Part shown: positions 52,648-62,819 of the stretch, piece by piece
Layout: each line of letters starts with the position of its first letter
Position numbering within the stretch: the stretch's first letter is position 1
Source: Notospermus geniculatus
Lineage: Eukaryota; Nemertea; Pilidiophora; Heteronemertea; Lineidae
Reading direction: 5' to 3'
Length of the DNA stretch: 64,000 nt
Assembly: GCA_002633025.1 (NCBI GenBank)
Contig: NMRB01000093.1
Location: 622,058-686,057 of the forward strand
The notes under the pieces: generated by a model
What the model saw: only the letters and a program-made list of their open reading frames with translations
The model's database searches: none
Told to the model about the DNA's origin: nothing
Made by a program: the position numbers and the translations under genes

Positions 52648-55242
52648 AGATTCATAGGAACGAAATTGTTTGATGTCTACACAGATCCCAAGCACACTCC
52701 TTCTCAACTCATAACCTAAAGATACTGGTTATTCAATAACATCTGCTCCCATTGACTGGTTCTGCTGCCCTTTAAAAACGTGCACCAAGATTGGAACACC
52801 AAATGATTGATTAGTTTTTAAATTCCAGTCAGAATTCCCCTCACGCCACCAGATGTTGGCCTTAGGGTACACAACATCCTCTCAGAGAAGTCATACAACA
52901 GCGACTCTCGGATATCCCATAAAGTATTCAGATTCAATGTGAGATTTTCTCGAGCAATTATTTCAAGATTTCAAGTCACAGGGATCAGAGTAGTTCCTGG
53001 AACCTGTCGATAATGGCGTTGACTGGTATCAGCAGAATCCATCAAAGCTGTGCCATTGACACGTATGAAGTGTAACACCCAATCTTGTTTATCTTCCTAC
53101 CAGTTTCCAATATCTTCTCAATCCATACTAAAATCGATACAAGCCATTTTAAATCATGGCGATAAATTTTACGACTGATTTGGTGATTTTTATGCATATT
53201 TGGTTCCAGCAACTTCAGTGAAGTGGACAGAATGTTCTAGACAGTGACCTTCACAAGGACACTCTCCAACAGCAGAGACCTTCCCATGGGTGCTGGCAGA
53301 TGACCTCCTTTTAATACCCGGTACAGATAGTCAAGTTTGACCCATGCTGACAAAGTTGCTCTACCAAGAGAACAAGCGAACAAGTAAATAACAAAAGCTG
53401 AAGAATTTTACATAATCAAACTCATAAGATATCACCACCAACAAAACTTATTGGAAAACAAGGGGTCAATATTTGAACAGGGTACTTAATGAGCATTTAA
53501 AAAGGAAATATGAAAAAAATGCGAGACCATCTCATCTCAAAGATGGATAGCTTCATCTTACATAAAGATGGAATGGAGGCCAGGATGATGAGGACTGCAA
53601 ATTGACTGTCTGAAACTGTCAAAGGAAGGTGATTGGAATGTAATAATGATTTGTCGCTCCCATATCTTCTGTGATTTATCAAAATCCCCTTAAAGAGCTT
53701 TCAACTGTAGACCTTCTCTTGAGAAGAATTAATGGACTGGTGAGTAGAATATGAAATGGTTCATAGTCTGCAAGCTCAGCTTGGACAGGTTCTGGGAGAG
53801 TACCACACATCCATTACCATCACCTGGCAAACGTACAACAGAATTTAGTAAAGGTTGCAGAAGGAATAGCACTACTTTCATTACATTGTGCTTTGATACA
53901 CAGCAGATGGATGGAATGAAATGTTTCTCACATCCTGTTATTTCCATATTACATGTATATATTCTTTTTAATTTCATGGAAACAAGGCCAAGGCAAATGA
54001 GTTCCATGGTTCATATTGGCTTACTAAAAGATGTTTTGTAGTTGCTGTAAGCTAATCCAAGTATCGGGTGACAAATCTCAAAAGCACTTCAGAGTTCAAC
54101 TGCCCCAGGCATCTGTCTCTTCCACTTCAGAGTGGCTGACCACATCCCTGGGGGCCAACATCTCTTACAAAATTCAAGCCGGCATCTTGCTCTGTCATAT
54201 AATCTTTGATTTTGCAAGGTGGAATCTGGTGGAAGAAATTGGTAATGGCTATCTTGGGATGCTGGTGATGACACACCGTTCAATACTTGAGATCTTCCGA
54301 TGTTAGTGTCAAGGCCTCGTGTGGTTCAAAGTGTACCAAGATTGATAGAACAATCAATAGGGGATTTTATTAAGCACCTCTGTGTCTAGCAGGGATTTGT
54401 GGTTCATACATAATGCAAAAAAAAGCCAAAACAGCGGCAAATACATGTTTGGCTGGTATTTTCAAGACCACACTAACAGCATAAGCAAACATTTTTCTCA
54501 GGTTATCGAAAAATTTAATAGTTAGCAATATCACACCCTGAAAATTCACAGAATTAAGGAGGATAAGGTCATAGAAAGAACAGGTTGTGGTTTCTTAAAA
54601 TGGTGGCCATGTTTTAGATGCAGATATCTTTTCTTTAAGCAATATCACGAGGAAAAATTGTCTTTATCTATCCCTGCTATAGCTTTTCTCAACCGTTGCG
54701 CAACAAGTTGCCAGAAAATATGATAGTTGGCAGTTTATTGAGAAGATGCCATCTGCAAAGAAATGTACCAAGGATTATATGATGCCTTAAAAATACATGT
54801 CTACTTTGAAGTTTTAGATTCTCAGAGGTATCATATAGATGTAACGGAATGCCCACAAGAGACACCAAGACACTTCTAGCATGCTTCATGACAACTGCTG
54901 AATCAGATGGTGAAGATTATACTTTTCCTTCGGAAAGCTGATTATATATGTGAAAAGGAAAGAGGCTTATGTATCCAACTCAAGAATGGAGAAAACATCC
55001 CACAACTGGAGTCAGTAACAATGATGTTAACTCTTTTTCTTCTTTGGTGTGATCACTCCTTCGTTGGGAATGTTCTGTATTGCTGTACTTTCACACCCTG
55101 TTCAATGCTGCTCAGAGAGTCCAAGTTTGTTGTGAGTCCAAGTTTGTTGCAGCTAGGCTTCCTCAACTTGGGACAAGCTATCAATGAGGATAACCAAATA
55201 TTTTAATCTCTTTCCAGATTAAACAGTCTTTCTCTCTGACAG

Positions 55243-55326
55243 TCAGTGGTTCCAGCCATGAACAGGTTAAAGAACCTGGGGGAGGACATCACAGAGCATG
55301 AGATCCGTGCATCCTTGGCAACTTAA
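55243..55326 (+). CDS. candidate short exon with EF-hand-like helix
   Basis: TTTCTCTCTGACAG precedes 27 codons and a TAA; an in-frame TGA lies just upstream of the splice point. The peptide SVVPAMNRLKNLGEDITEHE resembles the helix-loop spacing of degenerate EF-hand repeats (L..LG..IT..EI). That resemblance is weak and there is no calcium-binding loop. It could be a terminal exon or chance. Confidence 0.18.
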   Translation, partial: SVVPAMNRLKNLGEDITEHEIRASLAT

Positions 55327-58083
55327 AATGTTGCTGATCAGGCATTCCAGGTGGTTGCAAATGCATTCTTATTACAATTTCAATACTGTTCCCTCTTGAC
55401 CTGCTGAGCCAATCTTGACTGAATCTGCAAGGTCTGACACATTCCGAACTACTTTTCCTATTTCTTGGTGATCAGTTCCAATTAGATGTAAAATGGATGT
55501 CCAATCCAATAGTCAAGGAGCACAATCATCTTCCTAGCTTACAAAATGAGATGTAACATATAGATCACAAATTGGTCGATGGACTCTGGCTTGGTCGATC
55601 TTGTAATGGAAAGAGCCTAATTCCAATATCCATCACGTTGAATTAAAAATAACACGAGGGGTATATTCATCAAGAATGGCAGATGGGACATTAGGGATAA
55701 GTATACTACCAACCATTAGGCTACATTTATAGTTCATCGGCCATATTCGGAGAGCCAGGGGTAGTACATCTCTATCATCTGTGACACAAAGTTAAGTGTA
55801 GAGCATTATATTCAGTGCTTTACGAATGAAAGATGAATTCTATTATCTGATTACTTGATCTTGGCAGCCCACACTAATTGATGAAGCATTTTAGGAAGAT
55901 GGACCAAATATTCTAGGATTCTACATCTATCCATTAATTGGTTCACATGATGTAACACAAGTTATTTAAGGGTAGTTCTTTTGCCACATAACATTAATTC
56001 TCTAGTTCACATTCTGCAAAATTCCACCCAAAACAACTGGAACAGCATCCATTTTGATAAATCTATATAAACATATGTTATCATTCACTATATAAACATA
56101 TGTTATCATTCACTATATAAACATATGTTATCATTCACTATATATGATGATGACAATCCATCATGGAATCCCCTGAGTCTTGGTCCATCCTGACACAATG
56201 ATTGTTCAGTAACGTCATACAATGGAAATGGCAAAGTATCATGTCATGCAACTGGACTGCTGCTATCAGGAACTGCTCAGAGAGTCTGGGATGGAAAGGT
56301 CAATTACGACTTCCACTGGTCATAATTCTATACAACTGGATTCACCTTCAGACTGGATTGCAGTGACTGACAATGACAATGCAAACTGTGACGAGGTGAT
56401 AAAGCAGCCAAAGTGGTTAAAAAACTATATCAGTTTTGGTCGTCATTAAAGTCTTTTATGACAATCATCTTTCACAGCCTCTTTCAAACTTCATTATCCG
56501 ATAACTTCGCTTTTTGAGTCAAAAAGTGAAGTTGGCAGCCGAACAATTGAGATGTGAAGATGCTGTAATCATTATTCCCAGAGGATTCAATTCATTCATT
56601 AAGCTGCAGCATCACATTCATTACAGCCTTGATTAGAAGTAACAGGATGTGGTAATTATCTTTTAAGGAACAACGACTTGTATCCATTTACCATTACATT
56701 ACCGACAATAGTGTATTCTTAAATATCAAGCAGTATCCAGAGAACAAACATCGTAATTCTTGTGTGCAGTGACGTAAACTCAGCATGGAGAATTATGACA
56801 TAAAAAGGGTAATAACAGTTTAGAAATGAAAACATGAAGGTAGCTTTGGCTTTGGTCGGAATATAACCTTGGCAAAAAAGAAGTAGCGTTACCGGTACAT
56901 GTACATCCTCTTCTGTTGTCAGTGGATGGATTTTGGCCTCTAACTGCAGGCACGGCAATGTACCGTTCAATACTTGGGAGCATATGGATCTAATGCATTT
57001 GTTTGACATAGCTGATGGGCAACCAATAGCCCGAATCAAGATAACAATGTACGATAGGGATAGAATAACCATGTATTTGTCCAACGACATCATGAAAGAA
57101 GATTTGGAAAGATTTTTACATTGATCCAATTCCTTTGCCCTGGGGAGGAGGATCAAAGAGAATTCACCTCACACACGAAACATACGTGTAAATCTACACG
57201 AAAATGAATGAGGAACCTGCGTGCCGGAAATCCCGACAGGTCGGCGCTGCGAGCAGTGCGACCGAAACGACATCATTGACGTCGTTTTGAGTAATGACGT
57301 TGCGTCATGAAAACATGAGCTGTACATTTTTGTACAGGCAAAATGAGATAAAGACGTAGCCGAAATCGTCATCTATCTATTCATTTTAAGGAAAAAAGCA
57401 TTGCAAAATTGCAGACATTTTCATCTGCTACAAGATGGTGTAAATTTTAATGCCATGCGACCAAAACAAAAGGGTTATTTTCACGCCAGAAATAAATGGA
57501 AATAACGTTAGAAAAAAGAAACTTCGGTCGCAGCGCTCACAGCGCCACGTCGTGACGTTAGTTCCTCCGGTTCCTCATTACATGTCATAGGGGTATAGGC
57601 ACATCACATAGGTGACCAGCAGAAGCTAATAGCAATCAACCGCATCCAAAATCTTCTGGGGTAGCGGTCAGACCCTAGTGTAGCCTTGATGGTAAGCCAG
57701 AATCTCATTTTGCGAAATAATATGCCAGCCAGCATATGAGAAAGTAATGACTGCAGTCATAACCTGATCGATGAGAAGACACTTGGTCAAGTAATGAGTC
57801 CTTCCTCTCATGTTTATCTAGCGCCAACGTGACCTCTCCAGACGCCATCCTGACGCTGATAAGTGAGATCTTAAGTCATCGGTACACACTAGAAGTGTAC
57901 AGTATTACAGAGGCTGCCACTGGTGAAGGTCAGCTGGAGACTATTTTGAAACGTTAAGGTGTCTGGTATAGACTACTGCTTAAGAAATGTTGTACAAAGA
58001 TTTAGAATTTTTGACATCGAGGAAGCCTGAAGCACTTGACAGTTTATAAATTGGCAATGTCATGAATGAAACTTCAATTGAAA
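55327..58083. other. no gene seen; 25-bp array only
   Basis: The plus frames 56222-56449 and 56933-57124 lack splice support. A 60-codon plus frame (57775-57957) ends at TAA with an AG near 57821, but no family is recognisable. If AP3D1 runs through here this is intron. Confidence 0.35.
56066..56140 (+). repeat. 25-bp tandem repeat, three copies
   Basis: Unit ACATATGTTATCATTCACTA plus TATAA; ACATATGTTA starts at 56071, 56096 and 56121. Copies are almost identical, so it is a young array. Confidence 0.9.
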
Positions 58084-58909
58084 TACCGTATTTATCGGCG
58101 TACAAAGCGCGACTTTTTGACCCCAGGAAGCCCTCAAAAACGGGGGTGCGGCTTATAAGAAGGTGCGTTTTATTTAAGGATCAGGGTGGCCAAAAGCACC
58201 ACCCTTCCAAAAAGTTTTTTGAGGTCCCAAAACCTTGACACAACGGTGATCAAGTTGGATGATGCTGACAACATGAATGTCAACACGGCGCTAAAAAAAG
58301 ACCAGTTGGGCCATGGTAGTCATGCTTGGTATCAAACTAAAGGTAATGAAGTGTAGGTTTGAACTGACCTACTTCCATGACCGAGTGACATACCTAAAGA
58401 CCAGTTGAGCCAAGGTAGACATGTTTGGTATCAAACTAAAGCTAATAAAGTGTAGGTCTCAACTGACCTACGTTCATGACCTGGTGACCTTCTCTTTGGT
58501 AGTCAATTGTCAGCTGAGCGCCAGGCCGGTGGGCCTCTTGTTTTATTCTAGTACACCCTATATGCAAATAATAAAAATATGTATATTCAGCCCCAAGACA
58601 AAACTGTCTTGGAGTAACATTAACAAATTATTTCATTCATCTGGTAAAGAGATGAACATCCTAGAATATTTGACACTGTACCGCCACTGAACCAAGAAAT
58701 ATACGAAAGCTGAACAAGACTGTATGCACAGGACAACTGTATAGGAAGTGTAATGGTGTGCTCAGGCATGCTCAAATTGACACTACCGCGTGTTGGTGTG
58801 ATTCATGTACAGTAGTAATCACCAGTGCGCTTTATTTATGGATTTGGTAATGGCGTCCAGGGGGTGCGGCTTATATCCCAGTGCGTTTTGTACGCCAATA
58901 AATACGGTA
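58084..58909. mobile_element. 826-bp TA-flanked inverted-repeat element
   Basis: Left TACCGTATTTATCGGCGTAC, right mirrored (GTACGCCAATAAATACGGTA), differing at one or two sites, with TA at both ends. Next inside on the left is GGGGGTGCGGCTTATAAG; on the right GGGGGTGCGGCTTATATCC, a second direct motif. The interior holds a 99-bp tandem duplication. No transposase frame recognised, so non-autonomous. It ends 166 bp before the AP3D1-like exon, presumably within an intron. Confidence 0.75.
58297..58494 (+). repeat. 99-bp direct tandem duplication inside the element
   Basis: AAAGACCAGTTGGGCCATGG starts at 58297 and AAAGACCAGTTGAGCCAAGG at 58396. Copies share TTGGTATCAAACTAAAG and CAACTGACCTAC with about 10% differences. 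Confidence 0.8.
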
Positions 58910-58911
58910 TT

Positions 58912-58965
58912 CCCATTTCGCCTATTCTCCATTTCGCCTATTCCCCATATCGCCTATTTTCCATT
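58912..58965 (+). repeat. 16-bp tandem repeat, about three copies
   Basis: CCATTTCGCCTATTCT, CCATTTCGCCTATTCC, CCATATCGCCTATTTT, directly after the TA-flanked element and before the AP3D1-like exon. Confidence 0.7.
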
Positions 58966-59075
58966 TGTAGGCATAGGGAGTGGTAGGCATAGAGAGTTAG
59001 GGTACAGTATGCAGTGATTTGATATCAGTGTAATCATTTTTGCATCAGTCGCTAGTTTTCTTCTGACGATTCCAG

Positions 59076-59253
59076 GCCGCTCCGCGATGACGAAAAACTG
59101 CCTGTACCACAACATCGAGTAGTCCCTGCTCATGGCAATAAGGAAGAAAATGGTGAAGAGGCAGAGACACCTAGAAAGAAACATAGAAAGGAAAGACATC
59201 ACCACCACCACCACCACCACAGAGAGAAAAAAGAAAAGAAGATGGATAAAAAG
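59076..59253 (+). CDS. AP3D1: internal exon, AP-3 complex delta subunit (hinge)
   Basis: AP-3 delta is a large chain of the adaptor complex that sorts cargo from Golgi/endosomes to lysosome-related organelles. The exon follows a pyrimidine-rich AG (59074-59075) and ends AAG|GTAGGG. It is open for 59 codons: one base completes a split codon, and it ends in phase 0. Residues 4-14 read DDEKLPVPQHR, which I recall as close to the vertebrate AP3D1 hinge (D-S-E-K-L-P, then a short gap, then H-R). The split codon would be Lys if the upstream exon ends in AA, giving the K-P-L that precedes this motif in vertebrates. The rest turns acidic (NKEENGEEAE) and then basic, with eight His at residues 41-48 and a KKEKKMDKK end, as in the lysine-rich AP3D1 hinge. 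Immediately upstream lie a 16-bp repeat and a MITE. A possible next exon starts at 59536 after a strong pyrimidine tract and AG, in a compatible phase, but it stays open for only about 16 codons and I do not recognise it. No other AP3D1 exon was found. The family match is from memory, not a search. Confidence 0.62.
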
Positions 59254-60360
59254 GTAGGGCTTTTCTAGGGTTGATGAATTTTAACTTCTGATTTGATAAA
59301 GTTTGCGCAAAGTACCAGTCATTTGGACAGTGTTCAGGCATAATGATTATTTCCGAAATTTTACCTTGATCACAGGAGATCTAGGTTCATAAACTCATGA
59401 CTTAACAATTAATCTTGAAACATAGAAGTGTAGGCCATGTGGTGAAGAGCTTTCTTTGGGCTTAGGGATATCCCCAAGAGAGGGGAATCCCTGGATCTTA
59501 AAATTACTAGTAACATTTGTTTCTCTTCACTTCAGGCCTTAATAAAATCACCTGAAAGTCCGCTGCAGATGACCTTTATGTGCATGTGAAGTTGCAGGCC
59601 GATCGGTCATCTCATATGGCCGCCAGGTGGCGTAATTCAAAAATCATCAAAGTCTTTTCTGGGAATGACTTGACCCAGATTGCTCATAACTGATATGTAC
59701 CTCCCTCTGTCATTAGACTATTATGTCCAACCCAGTGAGCACATGGTCCATGGACCATTTCATTCGTTTTTGTCAGCCACCATCATGACCATGCCACCAT
59801 TTCTGATTTGAAATCGAGGCTGGCAGGTGAGGGGGCATCTCATCGTATGGTTTACATGATGATTCACAAGCTATTCATGAATCTTATCAACTCATGTTGA
59901 AGAAAGTTGAGATGGCCCCCAACTGTAGTGAAAATGACGTCATAACATCCGGGTCAGACAGCCAGGGGAATACCCCTGGGCCCGTATGCATAAAGGAGGA
60001 GGTAACTATACCCTGGTTTAGCCTATTCTGAGAATTGTTATTCCTCTCTCCCCGGTGTAGAAAATTTGGTATGCATAAAACAAAGTTTAACAATTCTGTG
60101 TTTAACTATACTAAGTTTAAGCTTATTCCACAGTGTAGAAGCCTGCAGGAAATCTATTATTAGATGATTTGGACCCTTTATGCAAATTAAGTCACAATAG
60201 AGTTATACCTCCCAAACAGTCAACACGAGCTTCCAAAGAGGCTGACAGAGAAAACAGCTTATTCCACGGTTTAATGTTATTCCATGATATTGGAGTCTTT
60301 TCTCGCAATCAGACTGGTTTCATAAAATACAATGCATGTCATGTTGGTGATCCTTATCAG

Positions 60361-60426
60361 GGCTCGGTTTTTAGGCTTGCCCGCGCATGCGTGGCAAGCC
60401 TATTTCGAAGGAGGGGGAACCGAGCA
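60361..60426. repeat. GC-rich nested hairpin
   Basis: Outer stem GCTCGGTT (60362-60369) with AACCGAGC (60418-60425); inner stem AGGCTTGCC (60373-60381) with GGCAAGCCT (60393-60401); loop CGCGCATGCGT. It opens a CpG-rich island that runs to about 60660, unlike the AT-rich surroundings. Confidence 0.6.
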
Positions 60427-60666
60427 TTCTTCTGAGCAGCGTTCGCCATTTAACATCGTCGAAGACGGCAAAGCGGCTGCACGCGTGCGTGGGAGAGTGG
60501 CCTTGGCGAGTACATTATCATAATTAATAATACCGCGACCACTCTCGCCCCAGGAATCTTCGCGTACTTTCTCCCCATGCTTAAGTATAGTCGTAAAACC
60601 TGGGTGCTGTAAAACGTCGTCGATATCGACGCATTTCACCTGTTTGCGAAGAGATAAACCCTTATT
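60400..60666 (-). other. CpG-rich segment with open minus-strand frame
   Basis: The minus strand stays open for almost 90 codons. After TTCGCAAACAG it reads VKCVDIDDVLQHPGFTTILK and continues hydrophilic (HGEKVREDSWGESGRG) to a possible donor GTCGCG|GTATTA. The segment ends exactly where the 91-bp copy of the TA element's end begins (60666), so it may be part of a larger transposon or an insertion. No protein family recognised. High CpG alone lengthens open frames. Confidence 0.25.
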
Positions 60667-60756
60667 CACCAGTGCGCTTTATTTATGGATTTGGTAATGG
60701 CGTCCAGGGGGTGCGGCTTATATCCCAGTGCGTTTTGTACGCCAATAAATACGGTA
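60666..60756. mobile_element. solitary end of the TA-flanked element
   Basis: Identical over 91 bp to 58819-58909, including the terminal TAAATACGGTA. No matching left end lies between 58910 and 60666, so this is a truncated or rearranged copy. Confidence 0.85.
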
Positions 60757-61145
60757 CAATTAGGGTCTCCTGAAGGAGAACACTGATGCGTAATTCACAG
60801 ATTTTCTTTTGAAATCCATTAGAACCTGTTACAATCAGTACCCATTTAGCTCATCCACCAACTTTATAAATTCTGCCTTAATGGAATAAAAGATATAAAA
60901 AGACAATCTTTTATTTAATTGCTCAGCTAAGCAACACGTTTCCAAGATTCCACCTGCTTTCACGGCACACCAAGGATTCTTTCTTCAACTCAGGATTCAT
61001 TATCACCTGATGATAATTAGTCTGATGGGCAAGGGACAAATGCAGAATGTAATGTGCAAATGGGTGAGGAGTACTGTAGAAGAGATGACGTCAACAAAAT
61101 GTTTTACTAGTAAATGAATTAAACTGTCCTAGAAATCTTGGTATA

Positions 61146-61284
61146 ATAGGTACACAGGAACCTTGATCTTAGCTACACAAGAATCTTGATGTTAGCTACA
61201 CACGAATCTTGATGTTAGCTACACAGGAATTTTGATGTTAGCTACACAGGAATCTTGATGTAAGCTACACAGGAATCTTGATGT
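61146..61284 (+). repeat. 23-bp tandem repeat, about six copies
   Basis: Unit AGCTACACAGGAATCTTGAT plus GTT, six copies with minor changes, cut by the N at 61285. Copy number is therefore uncertain. Confidence 0.9.
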
Positions 61285-61464
61285 NCTTTTTAAAATTTAT
61301 TACTAAGAACTTAAATCACAGACAATATCGACTGTTTTTAACATCAATTTCTTAAATGTTTTATTTTCATCTTTTAAATTCTACTATTTCTCATTCTTTT
61401 ACAGTTTGTATCATATTCATTCTCTTCGTTTAATACTTTATTTACTGTTTTAGTCTATCGTACT

Positions 61465-61534
61465 TGTAAAGCGCTTTGAAGTTCTTTTACATAAAGCGCT
61501 ATATAAATGTTGTAATAATAATAATAATAATAAA
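61465..61534 (+). mobile_element. LINE/SINE-type 3' tail with AAT microsatellite
   Basis: TGTAAAGCGCTTTGAAG, then TAAAGCGCTATATAAATG and an AAT run. This AAAGCGCTTTGA...AAAGCGCTATATAAAT plus trinucleotide layout is a widespread 3' terminus of non-LTR retroelements in marine animals. The T-rich stretch upstream (61286-61460) may belong to the same copy. No reverse-transcriptase frame seen. Confidence 0.6.
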
Positions 61535-62046
61535 ATGGTAGATGAAAAACATTATCACCACTTTGGTTAAGAATCACTGCAATGTGCCAACATGAAGTGG
61601 CTGACATCATCGCAGTGTAACCTGAACAAATATGACGCCTTATAACCACTAATTTGGGTGTGGAAAGCCATTTTTGTAATCACTATCTCAGGTTTAATGC
61701 CATACCAAGGGAGACGACCTCACGTGTGTCAGTTTCATGCTGCGATTCCAAAAATGTTCTCTTGAGCAACTTGGGAATATGTTACCATGATTCCAAATTT
61801 TTCATCATTGGTTCATGAGGTGGCAGTGGATCGCCTCAGTCTGTTGTCATGTGTCACCATTGTTGAGTTGTCTGCTCATGGCACTTATGATGATTTTGTC
61901 ATGAGAATACCTGCAGAATGGTGCAGACAAAAGACAAGAAAGATAGGAAATGATTAGATGTATCAAAATAACATCATGTCACAGGATTCATGATCAGAGA
62001 AAGATACTGAATAGAAAATACATGACCAATTCTGCCAAGCTTGCAG

Positions 62047-62172
62047 TCTTGTACTTCAAAAGTCTTGTACTTAAAGGACTTGTACTTCAAAACTCTTGTA
62101 CTTAAAGGTCTTGTACTTCAAAAGTCTTGTACTTAAAGGCCTTGTACTTCAAAAGTCTTGTACTTCAAAAGT
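62047..62172 (+). repeat. 31-bp higher-order tandem repeat
   Basis: CTTGTACTTCAAAAGT (16 bp) alternates with CTTGTACTTAAAGGA (15 bp) for about three rounds, then the 16-bp form repeats alone. The array runs into a perfect palindrome. Confidence 0.85.
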
Positions 62173-62173
62173 C

Positions 62174-62212
62174 TTGTTGATGTTTTTGAAGTCTTGTACT
62201 TCAAAAACATCA
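62174..62212. repeat. 39-bp palindrome, 16-bp perfect arms
   Basis: GTTGATGTTTTTGAAG, loop TCTTGTA, CTTCAAAAACATCAAC. The loop and right arm are made of the adjacent minisatellite unit, so the hairpin probably arose from that array by inversion or template switching. Confidence 0.85.
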
Positions 62213-62691
62213 ACAATGGCCAAGAGAGACGAAATCCATCGTTGGGGACAACATGGTCAGATTGGATTATTGAAATCACTCTCAGAGTTCTCCCCAACCA
62301 TGTCCAGGCAGGTCTCCAATGGTTAACACAATTCTGAGACAAACAAATCATAGCATGAGAAGAAATCAACACCAGATAATGCCATCGATCAGAGTAAATA
62401 GGCTGGCCATTATTGGATCCGAGAGGTTCAGGCTAGCCATAATACCTTGCTCATGAGGCTGGTCAGGCATGTGCCCAGTCTAGTAATGGCCACTTTATCT
62501 AACATGCCAAGGCGTCATGCAATGGTTGATTCATTTTCTCATCCGTTTCTTAACTTCAATCAAAAGGATCACTTCACTGAATTTGCATTATCTTGTCAAC
62601 TTGTACATGTCTTATATACTTGACCAGTGGTCTGGTCATGGCCAGTCTCAGCCCTTCAGGTTAGCAGGCTGTTTCTTATAGAAGAAACTAT

Positions 62692-62819
62692 GGGTTGTAT
62701 TCATAAAGCGGTTCTATCGTTAGAACCGTAGGCCGGTTCCAAGTATGGTCAACCACTGTACTTGGAACCGGCCTACGACGGTTCTAATGGTAGAACATGC
62801 AGCTTTATGAATACGATCC
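62692..62819. mobile_element. 128-bp palindromic MITE
   Basis: Left GGGTTGTATTCATAAAGC, right GCTTTATGAATACGATCC. Inside, CCGGTTCCAAGTA and TACTTGGAACCGG form a second perfect stem, and GGTTCTA motifs mirror. TAT flanks both sides, possibly a 3-bp duplication. Nearly the whole element folds on itself. Confidence 0.75.

Larger units (their letters stand above)
47706..55242. other. long stretch without a supportable gene
   Basis: Apart from the repeat pair and the foldback MITE annotated within it, I see no conserved coding. A 116-codon minus-strand frame (48315-48665) has possible internal splice sites but no known motif. Confidence 0.35.

Noticed and set aside
56719-57156. 145-codon minus frame with hydrophobic stretches
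   Set aside because: No membrane-protein family pattern, no splice support, and an equally open plus frame overlaps it.
57605-57691. Exon candidate before GATG|GTAAGCC
   Set aside because: All three frames contain stops between the nearest acceptor and this donor.
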